A stretch of DNA of 36,935 nt from an uncultured Eubacterium sp. (lineage in GTDB: Bacteria; Bacillota; Clostridia; Lachnospirales; Lachnospiraceae): positions 1 to 36,935 of the forward strand of contig CAKRGF010000028.1 of NCBI GenBank assembly GCA_934322085.1. Direction: 5' to 3'. The stretch's first letter is position 1; the number at the start of each line of letters is the position of its first letter. A program made the translations under genes and the position numbers. The notes below the pieces were generated by a model. The model was not told the origin of the DNA and made no database searches. It saw nothing but the letters and a program-made list of their open reading frames with translations. Below are positions 7,770 to 16,532 of this stretch, piece by piece.

Positions 7770-10700
7770 TTACATTTTTCTCCGAAGCACCATCGTTACC
7801 AGTATTCCTGATAAAGAACAAAGAAATACAATCGCAATTGGCAGAAGCGGTGCTGTATCGCCAGCAGCCGGTGATGGATCTGTCGCAAGTACATCGATGA
7901 CACTTACTTTTTTAAACGAACTAGTCTGTCCTTTTTGCACAGCTTTTGACTTATTAACAGCGGACTTAGCAGAAGATGATTTGCCAGCTGTCGATTTCTT
8001 AGTTTTTGATTTTTTTGTTGTTCCTGTAGTCTTTGCTGCTTCATCTACTGTCCGATAGGCAAGTGCATAAGTAGAAAAGTAATCCGTCTTAAACGTAATC
8101 GTATTAATTGCTGAATCTAAATCCTCCAATATGGAAACTTTTCCTTTATGAACTCGAAGCACCACAAATTCACGTGATTCACTTCGTAAATCAGCAGGAA
8201 CTGATACCGTTACCGATATTGGTGTGGCAATATTAGTTACTGTCTTCTCTGAACTGCTTCCAACTCTCTTCCATAGTGTAATATCCAAATATTCACCTAC
8301 CGAATATCCGGATAGATTCGCAATTATTAACTCCTTGTCTGTCTGCGAAACACTACTATCAATATTCTTAATCCTCAGCTCAATATTCGCATTACTGCCA
8401 TCTTCTACAGCCTGCTGTTCTCCATTCGTTAATACCGAAAGCATCAAATCCTCTGTACTGGTTACAAGCGACGTGTTTGGTGCCCCATCTACCACCTTTA
8501 CATTTTTTCTAACCACACCAGCTGTTGATTGGGATGGTGAGGCAGACGGTGCTGCCGTATTCTGATCCGTATCATCATCCAGATATAAATCATCATCTGA
8601 TGCCGGCAAAGACGCTGGCTGCTTTAACGTAACCTTACAATCAGACATGTTACCAGCGCAGTCTGTCGCCGTAACCATATAAACCATCGTTTCCTGATTT
8701 GCAGTCAAGGTAATATTTATCGTGCTGTTTCCTATTCGCTGTGGCTTTCCATTCACAGTAACATTCGACAAATTGTCATCAGAAACCGTTACTACAAGAT
8801 TATTTTTCTCATAAGTTGCGTCTTTTTTGACACCGTTGATTTCAGGCTTCTTTGTATCTTTTTTGTAATTTAATACACTTTGATAATAAATTTCGCCCGA
8901 AGTCTTATTCATAATATAAAATTTTTCTTCTCCACAATCCGTATCTTTAGTCAATGAAATTTCATCTAATGCTTTGCCCTCTTCTTCGGTCATCAACTCG
9001 TATCCTTCTTTTGGTACAATTTTCAAATCGGATACATACCAGCCAGTGTCTGATACACTTCCTTCAATACGATACTGTCCGTCTTTTCCAGCACTGGCAT
9101 ATCTGCGGTCAACCAAGAGCAATCCGGATACATACTCAAAAGTATAGTTATCCGCCTTTCCTCCCGTCGGCGTTAATTCCTTTGTTGCCTTTGCTCTCTG
9201 TGAATAATCAACAGTAGGTGCTACATAACCGGATGCGGTCTCCGGCGTCTCAACAACACCCTTTTGTGATACAAAACCAGTAACTTTCACAGATCCTTTT
9301 TCCAGTTTTTCATGATAATATAAGTCATCTCCAGAATATGTTGCCGTCAAAACCGCTTTTTCTACATTAAAACTGCATGTTGTTTTTGCTTCCTTATTCT
9401 CATTATAAACCAAAGTAACATCCGTTACATACTTACCATAAGAAAGCCCCTCTTTTGCTGCAATCCAAAATTCATTATCGGATTTCTTTACCTTAAAATT
9501 CTTATCATCACTAAGAATCACCTTTTGTATTGTAGCATCAGCATTCGCTTTCTCCGTGTTTTTAAAACTTATCCTAGTCTGTGGCGTGAAAGAATAACCA
9601 TACGTTGCATCCGCAATTTTTAACGTATCCGCTGTAATATCATAAATTGGCTTCGTAATTGTAAATTCACGTTCTGCATTATTTCCAGCAGCATCTCGTG
9701 CCACCACCGTATAAACCTTTGAGCCTTTTGACGGACAGGCTATTTCTTTTTGGGCCGTTTTTATTCCCTGCGCTCCATCCGTAATTGTTAATGAGTTTCC
9801 TTGAGCTGTAACATCTGTTCCCTCGTAAAGCGTTGCACTACTCAGATTACTATCCGAAACTTTTAGCAATAAACTTTCCGTAATGTATTCTTTTTCATCA
9901 ACGATTCCCTGTTCTTTTCCATTTTCTACTTTGTTAATTTCCGGCTGCTTGTTATCAAACACCAGACCATTCGAAGAAATATAAGTTTTCAAACCGGCAT
10001 GATTCGTTATTTTTGCATAAATAACCGCATGCTCATATTCCTCTGGCGAAATAGAAAATCCATCCTCATAATTCTGCCATTTCAGTTTTGTGTCCAAACT
10101 TTCTACAGTTCCATCAACTGCCTTTTCTGACACACAATATTGGATTGATTCAATCCCACTCTCCTCATCGGTTGCTCGAATAGATACTGCTTTTGTCTGG
10201 TTAAAGAATAATCCAAAACTTATAGAATTACAAAATTCTGCCCATAAATTAGACGATACATTAATTCCCTCTCCATTTCTAAAATATGGTGCCGTATTAT
10301 CAATTTTAATTGTTTCTTTCATCTTGGCAGATATTTCACCCGTTTGCGTATTCATAACATAAAAACTTTTTTCTACACTATTTGTAGTTGGTCCAGCAAC
10401 CGAAATTGATTGTGCTGCTGTCGCAAATGAATCTACCTGTTCAGAATCACTTATTTGGTAATTAGCCGCCGGACGAATGGTTACATAATCGGACACATAC
10501 CAGTCATATCCCGTTATCTTTCTGCCTTCAATCACGTATCCGGAACGAAGTTCATGATGTTTCACTTCCAATTCTCCTGCCGCATAAGAAAACTCATAAT
10601 CGTGCGATTCACCGCCATCCGGAATCAGCTGCATGGTTTCCATTGCACGTTTATCTTCTGTAAATTCCTGCATAATATCATTAGAATCTTTATAGTACAA

Positions 10701-13139
10701 TCTCGGTGCCACAAAATCAGCATCCGATTCAAAGACATCTTTCGTGTCTCCATTTTTGAAATCTGCCTCCGTATACTCAATCGTTTCCTTTAAATCCGGC
10801 AACGTGTGATAACCAACATCTTTCTGACCGGTATAATACACTAACATATTCGCCTTTTTAACCGTTACACTACATTGGCAGGTAACCTCTGATTCAGCCT
10901 CTCCATTATAAGAAATACGAACAACCTCCGTATATGTTCCCACATGAAGTCCCTGTTTTGGCCGTACTTTCGTACCATCTACAACTTCAAAATACTGCGC
11001 AGCTCCATTTATTCCTTCTATCGATATCGAATCTACCGCTACCGGCTGATTATTATTTTTATTCGTAAGACTAACAGGCCTTGCTGCCACTTCTCCATAG
11101 CCATATACCAGCGCCGAATCACCACTGCCAAAATTAAGATTTTTGGCATCTACCTCCTGCACCGGATCATGAAGTGTCAATGTTGTGACTTTCTTATTTC
11201 CAGCCTTATCCTCTGCCGTAATTTCGTATACTATATCATCCTGTGTCGACGACCGTCTGTCAAGACTAAAGGATGTACTGCCATCCACAATACTATTCTG
11301 TAGTTTTGTTAATACAACATTTCCATCTCTACGCACCGTTACCTTGGTAAGATATTTATCTGTAACCGTAATTTTTTTACGGTCTGCTGTATACTCTTTG
11401 GAATCACCCAGCTTTTTCTTTCCACAAAGAATTTCCGGATTCGTCATATCCAGAGTAACCTGATTGGAAGCAGCATAAGCAATATTGCCTGCTTTATCAA
11501 TTACACGGAAATACAAAATTCTTGTTCCTTCTTCACTAAAGGAAACATCCATATTACCATCCTCAAGAGAAATCCATGCGGCTGATTTTAACTGATTTGC
11601 CGTCACCGCCTTTGTGGCAAGCACATATGCACGGCTGTCTACCTTACTTGTTTTGTCATCAGCACTCAGCGAAAAACCAACCTCCTGATTATAACAATCT
11701 TCTGTCAGCTCATGGTCAGTGTCTGAACACTGCTTTCCTTCATACGCGATAACCGCCGTCGGTTTTGTTTTATCAATATTAATCTGCTTATCAGCCTTTT
11801 CCTGCACAGAAACAGCATCCGTTATTCCATTACTATTTATATTTTTTAAATAAATTTTAGCTGGTCCCTGATCCAAACCATCTGACGAATAAGTAAGGGA
11901 TTCCTTAAAATCACTTTCATTCGTAGAAATTAAATAGCCCTTCAGCGGTACAATTTTAACATCTGAGGTATACCACTGTGTTCCGCCTGCCATCTTCCCT
12001 TTTGTTCCACTAATCGTGTACGGTTTCTTAGGCGTTGGATATCGTTTAATAAGTATTGTTTTATTCAAATCAATGGTTTTTTTCCGGTAATTAATGCCAT
12101 CACTGACATGCAGATAAACAGCATATGGAATATCGCTGTCCGCTATTGGACGAACTTCCATCGGACCATTCATCACAACAAGATACGCTTTTCCCATTCC
12201 CGCTCTTTTCGATACAATATCCGGATCAATAGATTTTCCGGTATAATAATATTCATCAAGAACCGTACTAATATCAAAATCACTAAGTTGTGGTTCTCCT
12301 TTCTGAATACTTACCCGTATATCTTCACTTCTGACTTCATCTGAATCATAATTATACTGCTCCAGATCAACACTTTTCACAATACAATAGTAATAATAAT
12401 CGCCTGCTCCTGTATCTTGTGGAACCGAATAAGTTCCTGTCTTTGCACCGTGTCCACTTAATGCCTCACCCGTACCGTTTGCCGTTTTACTCACATACCA
12501 TTGATACTCGCAGCTAGCCCCCTCCGGAACTGTCACTTGTACACTCACTTTAATAACTGAATCAAGCGGATATGTATAAGATCCATTCAATGGTTCAATT
12601 TCACACTTCGGACTATCCAGCTTCTTCGCTGCAGCAGCTTTATTTCTCCTAATTACCTTTTTCTTTTCGTCTGGCAGGTTCTCCGATTCATCCTGCTCTG
12701 ATGCCGCTTGATATTCTGGCACTTCACTTGCCTGCGGCTCAGCTGTGCTTTCCATTTCATCTTTTTCTTCTTGCTGCATTGCCTCTTCGGAATCTGTTTC
12801 TTCTGCTGGCTTATCCTGTTTTGGCTCTTCCGTCGCAATCGGCTCCACGGTAACATCTGGTGTCATCGTTGGCTCAATCTCCTCCTCCGATACCGTCTCG
12901 GTCTGTCCCTCGCCAATCATTTCATCTGCCAAAGCCGGCAGCACAAGAACGCCCCCCACAACAACGGCTAAGCAAATACCACATGTCACAAGGAACTTCC
13001 ATTTATTTTTTACAGAAAATATATTTTTGACGGTATGATAAATTGTCAAAAAAGCAACGACAACAATCATGACCGGATATGTCAAAACTTTACATTTTCT
13101 TCCAATTTTAATTAAAAAATCCAAAATCCTTTTCTTCAT
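7770..13139 (-). CDS. Giant multidomain cell-surface protein with sortase-like tail
   Basis: 1789 residues. Two hydrophobic segments near residues 17-34 and 46-67 end in LPALADE, a possible signal cleavage. A Glu/Pro/Thr-rich stretch (about 70-155) follows, then repeated Ig-like modules. One module recurs three times as W-Y-x-S-D-x-x-I-x-P followed by a GY or NY turn. Several segments carry DKAGN or DAAGN, typical of bacterial Ig-like repeats, and MBG-like strands (YYTGQKD, TYSGDDL) also recur. A Lys/Ser/Thr-rich linker leads to SPAAGDTAPLLPIAIVF, a membrane helix and RRKM. This looks like a degenerate PxTGD sorting signal. The ATG at 13139 has GGAGGG 7 nt upstream. Probably a wall-anchored or membrane-tethered adhesin; the ligand is unknown. 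Confidence 0.85.
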   Translation of the reverse strand: MKKRILDFLIKIGRKCKVLTYPVMIVVVAFLTIYHTVKNIFSVKNKWKFLVTCGICLAVVVGGVLVLPALADEMIGEGQTETVSEEEIEPTMTPDVTVEPIATEEPKQDKPAEETDSEEAMQQEEKDEMESTAEPQASEVPEYQAASEQDESENLPDEKKKVIRRNKAAAAKKLDSPKCEIEPLNGSYTYPLDSVIKVSVQVTVPEGASCEYQWYVSKTANGTGEALSGHGAKTGTYSVPQDTGAGDYYYYCIVKSVDLEQYNYDSDEVRSEDIRVSIQKGEPQLSDFDISTVLDEYYYTGKSIDPDIVSKRAGMGKAYLVVMNGPMEVRPIADSDIPYAVYLHVSDGINYRKKTIDLNKTILIKRYPTPKKPYTISGTKGKMAGGTQWYTSDVKIVPLKGYLISTNESDFKESLTYSSDGLDQGPAKIYLKNINSNGITDAVSVQEKADKQINIDKTKPTAVIAYEGKQCSDTDHELTEDCYNQEVGFSLSADDKTSKVDSRAYVLATKAVTANQLKSAAWISLEDGNMDVSFSEEGTRILYFRVIDKAGNIAYAASNQVTLDMTNPEILCGKKKLGDSKEYTADRKKITVTDKYLTKVTVRRDGNVVLTKLQNSIVDGSTSFSLDRRSSTQDDIVYEITAEDKAGNKKVTTLTLHDPVQEVDAKNLNFGSGDSALVYGYGEVAARPVSLTNKNNNQPVAVDSISIEGINGAAQYFEVVDGTKVRPKQGLHVGTYTEVVRISYNGEAESEVTCQCSVTVKKANMLVYYTGQKDVGYHTLPDLKETIEYTEADFKNGDTKDVFESDADFVAPRLYYKDSNDIMQEFTEDKRAMETMQLIPDGGESHDYEFSYAAGELEVKHHELRSGYVIEGRKITGYDWYVSDYVTIRPAANYQISDSEQVDSFATAAQSISVAGPTTNSVEKSFYVMNTQTGEISAKMKETIKIDNTAPYFRNGEGINVSSNLWAEFCNSISFGLFFNQTKAVSIRATDEESGIESIQYCVSEKAVDGTVESLDTKLKWQNYEDGFSISPEEYEHAVIYAKITNHAGLKTYISSNGLVFDNKQPEINKVENGKEQGIVDEKEYITESLLLKVSDSNLSSATLYEGTDVTAQGNSLTITDGAQGIKTAQKEIACPSKGSKVYTVVARDAAGNNAEREFTITKPIYDITADTLKIADATYGYSFTPQTRISFKNTEKANADATIQKVILSDDKNFKVKKSDNEFWIAAKEGLSYGKYVTDVTLVYNENKEAKTTCSFNVEKAVLTATYSGDDLYYHEKLEKGSVKVTGFVSQKGVVETPETASGYVAPTVDYSQRAKATKELTPTGGKADNYTFEYVSGLLLVDRRYASAGKDGQYRIEGSVSDTGWYVSDLKIVPKEGYELMTEEEGKALDEISLTKDTDCGEEKFYIMNKTSGEIYYQSVLNYKKDTKKPEINGVKKDATYEKNNLVVTVSDDNLSNVTVNGKPQRIGNSTINITLTANQETMVYMVTATDCAGNMSDCKVTLKQPASLPASDDDLYLDDDTDQNTAAPSASPSQSTAGVVRKNVKVVDGAPNTSLVTSTEDLMLSVLTNGEQQAVEDGSNANIELRIKNIDSSVSQTDKELIIANLSGYSVGEYLDITLWKRVGSSSEKTVTNIATPISVTVSVPADLRSESREFVVLRVHKGKVSILEDLDSAINTITFKTDYFSTYALAYRTVDEAAKTTGTTKKSKTKKSTAGKSSSAKSAVNKSKAVQKGQTSSFKKVSVIDVLATDPSPAAGDTAPLLPIAIVFLCSLSGILVTMVLRRKM

Positions 13140-13146
13140 AAAAAAT

Positions 13147-13205
13147 CCCTCCATGGGTATAATATCGGCACATTAATGCAGTATTATTATACACCTAATG
13201 GAGGG
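13147..13205 (-). promoter_or_regulatory. Inverted repeat enclosing the surface-protein promoter and Shine-Dalgarno
   Basis: CCCTCCAT at 13147-13154 and ATGGAGGG at 13198-13205 are perfect complements. The pairing extends inward through GG/CC and GTATAAT/ATTATAC with two small bulges, about 17 pairs in all. One arm contains the GGAGGG Shine-Dalgarno; the other lies in the promoter spacer, upstream of the expected start of transcription. Only read-through RNA would carry both arms. Confidence 0.6.
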
Positions 13206-13215
13206 TGTTTTGCAA
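13186..13215 (-). promoter_or_regulatory. Promoter of the giant surface-protein gene
   Basis: On minus, TTGCAA (13210-13215), an 18-nt spacer and TATAAT (13186-13191). Transcription should begin near 13179, giving a leader of about 40 nt. Confidence 0.6.
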
Positions 13216-13228
13216 GATAGTAATTGGT

Positions 13229-14536
13229 TTAGTCCATGATATCGACGTCTTCACCGCGAAGAATTTTATTAATATTTCTTACGGCACACATTTTACCGCA
13301 CATCGTACATGTATCTTCTTTTTCCGGTTTACTTTCGGCACGATAACGGCGGGCTTTTTCCGGGTCAATGGCAAGTTCAAACTGCTTCTCCCAATCGAGA
13401 TTGCGGCGTGCTTCGCTCATTTCAAAATCCCAGTCTTTTGCACCCGGCAGTCCTTTTGCCACGTCTGCCGCATGCGCCGCAATGCGGGAAGCAATAATTC
13501 CTTCTTTAACATCTTCGAGTGTAGGAAGGCGCAAGTGCTCTGCCGGTGTTACATAGCAAAGGAATGATGCACCATAAGTCGCAGCAATTGCTCCACCAAT
13601 CGCACTGGTAATATGATCATAACCCGGTGCAATATCGGTTACCAAAGGTCCTAACACATAAAATGGCGCTCCCTTACATACTGTCTGCTGGATTTCCATG
13701 TTTGCACGAATCTGATTGAGCGGCATATGACCCGGTCCCTCAACCATAACCTGTACATTGTGATTCCATGCACGCTGTGTCAGTTCACCAAGTGCAACCA
13801 ATTCTGAAATCTGTGAAATATCTCCGGCATCTTCAATACTTCCCGGACGGCAGGCATCTCCTAAACTAATTGTCACATCGTACTCTTCACAAATATCCAG
13901 AAGCTCATCATATCTCTCATAAAATGGGTTTTCATTTCCGGTTAATTCCATCCATGCAAAAATAATGGAACCGCCGCGGGATACAATATTCGTATGGCGC
14001 AGATTCTGTTTAAAACGGTCTGCTGTAGCACGGTTAATTCCACAGTGAATAGTCATAAAGTCAACACCATCTTTGGCGTGCATTTTTACAACTTCCATCC
14101 ACTCATCGGAAGTAATATCTTTTAATGCTTTGTTATAATAAACAACGGCATCATAAATCGGCACGGTACCAATAACCGCCGGACATTCACTTGTCAGTTT
14201 ACGGCGGAATTTCTGTGTATCACCAAACGAACTCAAGTCCATAATTGCCTCAGCACCCATATCGACAGCCGCCTGTACTTTCTTCATTTCCACATCCAAA
14301 TCAAGGCAATCCTTACTCGTTCCAAGATTAACATTGATTTTTGTTTTCAAACGGGAACCGATTCCGTAAGCTTTTAAGCATTTGTGATTTTTATTAGCAG
14401 GAATCGCAACCTGTCCTTTTGCAACTAATTCGCGAAGTTCTTCCACATCGAAATTTTCATAAGCGCTGACCCGCTCCATCTCTGGTGTGATAATTCCCTT
14501 TCTCGCTGCATCCATCTGTGTCGTATAATTGCTCAT
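13229..14536 (-). CDS. thiC: Phosphomethylpyrimidine synthase ThiC
   Basis: 435 residues, the shorter clostridial form without the long N-terminal extension. It is a radical-SAM enzyme that converts aminoimidazole ribotide to HMP phosphate for thiamine. Recognisable blocks are NVNLGTS, MTIHCGINR, SLGDACRPGSI, EGPGHMPLNQI and PLVTDIAPGYDHI. The C-terminal cluster motif is CTMCGKMC (spacing C-x2-C-x3-C as read here, against the common C-x2-C-x4-C). The start is ATG 14536 behind GGAGG; the longer reading frame upstream runs through the terminator hairpin. No other thi gene is adjacent. Controlled by the TPP riboswitch upstream. Confidence 0.96.
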   Translation of the reverse strand: MSNYTTQMDAARKGIITPEMERVSAYENFDVEELRELVAKGQVAIPANKNHKCLKAYGIGSRLKTKINVNLGTSKDCLDLDVEMKKVQAAVDMGAEAIMDLSSFGDTQKFRRKLTSECPAVIGTVPIYDAVVYYNKALKDITSDEWMEVVKMHAKDGVDFMTIHCGINRATADRFKQNLRHTNIVSRGGSIIFAWMELTGNENPFYERYDELLDICEEYDVTISLGDACRPGSIEDAGDISQISELVALGELTQRAWNHNVQVMVEGPGHMPLNQIRANMEIQQTVCKGAPFYVLGPLVTDIAPGYDHITSAIGGAIAATYGASFLCYVTPAEHLRLPTLEDVKEGIIASRIAAHAADVAKGLPGAKDWDFEMSEARRNLDWEKQFELAIDPEKARRYRAESKPEKEDTCTMCGKMCAVRNINKILRGEDVDIMD

Positions 14537-14551
14537 TCTTATCCTCCATTC

Positions 14552-14580
14552 AAAAAAAGAAGACCACAAATGTGGTCTTC
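14552..14580 (-). terminator. Riboswitch expression-platform terminator
   Basis: GAAGACCACA and TGTGGTCTTC form a perfect 10-bp stem, followed by seven T on the minus strand, between the TPP aptamer and the thiC Shine-Dalgarno. TPP binding would favour this terminator and stop transcription. Confidence 0.9.
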
Positions 14581-14589
14581 CATAGATTC

Positions 14590-14670
14590 TTCCTCCGTTG
14601 GCATTACCCACATCAGGTTTCGGGTCGAAGGTGTCACCTTCCTCTCAGCCTGTCTGCAAGCTCCCCGGAT
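14590..14670 (-). promoter_or_regulatory. TPP (thi-box) riboswitch aptamer
   Basis: On minus the conserved blocks appear in order: CCGGGGAGC, CAGGCTGAGAGG, GACCC, GAAACCTGATGTGGGTAATG and CCAACGGAGGAAG. This is the thi-box core, sensing thiamine pyrophosphate, placed directly before a terminator and thiC. Confidence 0.96.
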
Positions 14671-14686
14671 TTATTGACATACCGCT

Positions 14687-14715
14687 ATTATAGCTCATGT
14701 TGCTCCGCTTGTAAA
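14687..14715 (-). promoter_or_regulatory. thiC promoter, overlapping the upstream gene
   Basis: On minus, TTTACA (14710-14715), 17-nt spacer, TATAAT (14687-14692). The -35 lies inside the last codons of the preceding gene, whose stop codon overlaps the -10. Confidence 0.8.
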
Positions 14716-15137
14716 CAAGATTCTTCCAAAAGATGAAAGAGAGCAATTTTGTAAATCAAAACAATGCGGATGTCACGGTCACAGTACCGGTTTTTCACAA
14801 ATTCACACGTCTTATATAAAAAAACAAGTCCGGCAGCCACCGCCGTTATGACAAATACAATCGTCGGGAGCTGTAAGAAAGCAAGAGTAAGCACCGTAAC
14901 CGCAAATCCCGCCACAATATAAATAAAGTTACGGCTGATTCCAATTGACTGCTGCACGGTATCCAAAAGTCCTTTTAACGCCAAATCCAACTCTTCTTCC
15001 GACGAATGACTCAGTTTCTCATAAATATCGCAAAACACGTCCATACTTTGTTTTCTTTTTAATTTATCGGTATAGCATACATACCGTTCTTTTCCAAATT
15101 CTCTTTGAATCAATTTTCCCAATACACTTTTCACCAT
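14688..15137 (-). CDS. Small membrane protein of unknown function
   Basis: 149 residues. A charged N-terminal cytoplasmic part (about 1-68, KRKQSMDVF and SSEEELDLAL) is followed by two adjacent hydrophobic helices (about 70-86 and 90-108) and a basic C-terminal tail. I recognise no family. AAGGAG lies 6 nt before the ATG, which supports the start. It seems monocistronic, and the thiC promoter sits in its 3' end. Confidence 0.7.
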   Translation of the reverse strand: MVKSVLGKLIQREFGKERYVCYTDKLKRKQSMDVFCDIYEKLSHSSEEELDLALKGLLDTVQQSIGISRNFIYIVAGFAVTVLTLAFLQLPTIVFVITAVAAGLVFLYKTCEFVKNRYCDRDIRIVLIYKIALFHLLEESCLQAEQHEL

Positions 15138-15387
15138 TCACTCTCCTTTAGTAAAATCAAAACTGCCTTTTTATCCTATAGTATTCAACCATATCTTGTT
15201 TCGTTATTCCCGTAAAAAAGAATTACCGTAAATTTCCCATGTTAACAAAACGTTTACATTTTCGCAAAACTATCCTAACATCTAACCACTATACTAACGA
15301 TTGTAACATGAATTTGCTTACAAGATTCTTTTTTTCATAAATTGTTTTGGTGTTTTTAAACCAAACTTTCTCCTCTTTTTAATGCAG

Positions 15388-15418
15388 AAAGGAAGATGGT
15401 TCCCCGCCATCTTCCTTT
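15388..15418. terminator. 12-bp hairpin, terminator between galM and the membrane-protein gene
   Basis: AAAGGAAGATGG (15388-15399) and CCATCTTCCTTT (15407-15418) form a perfect stem with a 7-nt loop. A longer T-run follows on plus (15416-15420) than on minus. It probably ends the aspS-galM transcript and insulates the next gene. Confidence 0.7.
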
Positions 15419-15430
15419 TTGTTATGCAAA

Positions 15431-15475
15431 ACCGACAAACACCATCACTTATCAAAAAGCTTAGTATTTGCCGGT
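15431..15475 (-). terminator. Possible terminator directly after galM
   Basis: Arms 15431-15442 and 15464-15475 pair over 12 positions with two wobble pairs on the minus-strand RNA, and TTTTG follows. The loop is long (21 nt), so it is weaker than the next hairpin. Confidence 0.45.
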
Positions 15476-15491
15476 CTTAAGTATTCCCTAA

Positions 15492-16532
15492 CTAAAAGGA
15501 AAATTTATACATTGTTTCGGATTCAAAGGTTTCGCCTGCCTTAATCACGCATGGCGTAAAGGACTTAACATTAATGGAGTTCGGGAAAAACTGTGTTTCA
15601 AAACAGATACCGGTTCTCTTAGTATAAGTCTGTCCGTCCTTTCCCTTCTCATTCTCAATAAAGTTTCCGGAATAAAGCTGCATACCAGGAAGGTCTGTGT
15701 ACACTTCCATTGTTCTGCCACTTTCCTTTTCTGTCACTTCTGCTACTTTTGCAAAAGTTCCTTCCGGCTTATCCAAAACATAATTGTGATCGTAACCACC
15801 TGCCAAAACAATCGGTGGGTAATCGGAATCAATATCATCACCTACACATCTTGGCTTTCTGAAATCCATTGGTGTGTCTGTTACATCTACAATCGTTCCG
15901 TCCGGAATCAAATCATCACTTGTCGCTGTAAAACCATTTGCCTTAATCGTCACAATATGGTCGGTAATTTCTCCGCCCTTGTGGCCTTTCAAGTTAAAGT
16001 AACTATGATTTGTTAAGTTGCAGAGTGTGTTTTTGTCTGATTTTGTCACATAATGTAATTTTAATTCATTGTCATCTGTCAGCGTATAAGTCAGGCTCAC
16101 ATCAAGATTTCCCGGATATCCCTGCTCTCCATCCGGACTTACACGGGTAAATATGACACTGTTGTCCTCAACTGCTGCCTGATACATAACCTGATGATAA
16201 CCCGGTGTACCGCCATGCAGATTGTTCTTTCCATCATTTTTTTCAAGCTCATACGTTACACCATCTAACTCAAATTTTGCATCGCCGATACGGTTTCCGT
16301 GACGTCCGATGAAAGCACCGAAAAAGCATCCATTCACTTCATAACCGGCAACCGTGTCAAATCCAAGAACAATATCCTCTACATTACCGTTTTTATCCGG
16401 CACCATCAAAGATACTAAGTTTGCACCATAATCAATAACGCTTACCGATACGTTGTTCTTGTTTGTAATGGTGTAAAGAGTTACCTCTTCACCATTTTTT
16501 GTTGTTCCAAAACTTTTTTGTGCTACACTCAT
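15492..16532 (-). CDS. galM: Aldose 1-epimerase (mutarotase)
   Basis: 346 residues, full length. Interconverts the alpha and beta anomers of galactose and glucose in the cytosol; no signal peptide. Family marks are GRHGNRIGDAKF, NLTNHSYFNLKGH with the catalytic-type His, GGYDHNYVLD, and the C-terminal ETQFFPNSIN containing the catalytic Glu. Its ATG overlaps the aspS stop as ATGA, so it is translationally coupled as the last gene of the operon. No galactose genes are nearby. Confidence 0.95.
   Translation of the reverse strand: MSVAQKSFGTTKNGEEVTLYTITNKNNVSVSVIDYGANLVSLMVPDKNGNVEDIVLGFDTVAGYEVNGCFFGAFIGRHGNRIGDAKFELDGVTYELEKNDGKNNLHGGTPGYHQVMYQAAVEDNSVIFTRVSPDGEQGYPGNLDVSLTYTLTDDNELKLHYVTKSDKNTLCNLTNHSYFNLKGHKGGEITDHIVTIKANGFTATSDDLIPDGTIVDVTDTPMDFRKPRCVGDDIDSDYPPIVLAGGYDHNYVLDKPEGTFAKVAEVTEKESGRTMEVYTDLPGMQLYSGNFIENEKGKDGQTYTKRTGICFETQFFPNSINVKSFTPCVIKAGETFESETMYKFSF

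Larger units (their letters stand above)
15138..15491. other. 354-bp intergenic region without a gene
   Basis: Contains the two hairpins listed separately near its right side and the upstream region of the 149-residue gene on its left. No reading frame with a ribosome binding site is seen. A cre-like sequence (TGTAAACGTTTTGT on minus, 15245-15258) has one mismatch to the CcpA consensus as I recall it. It may be chance. Confidence 0.5.

Noticed and set aside
7750..8058. Plus-strand frames opposite the giant surface protein (several, to about 13038)
   Set aside because: No ribosome sites and no recognisable domains; they are antisense shadows of a well-supported gene.
15245..15258. CcpA cre operator
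   Set aside because: One mismatch, weak position relative to any mapped promoter, and AT-rich context makes chance likely; only noted in the intergenic entry.
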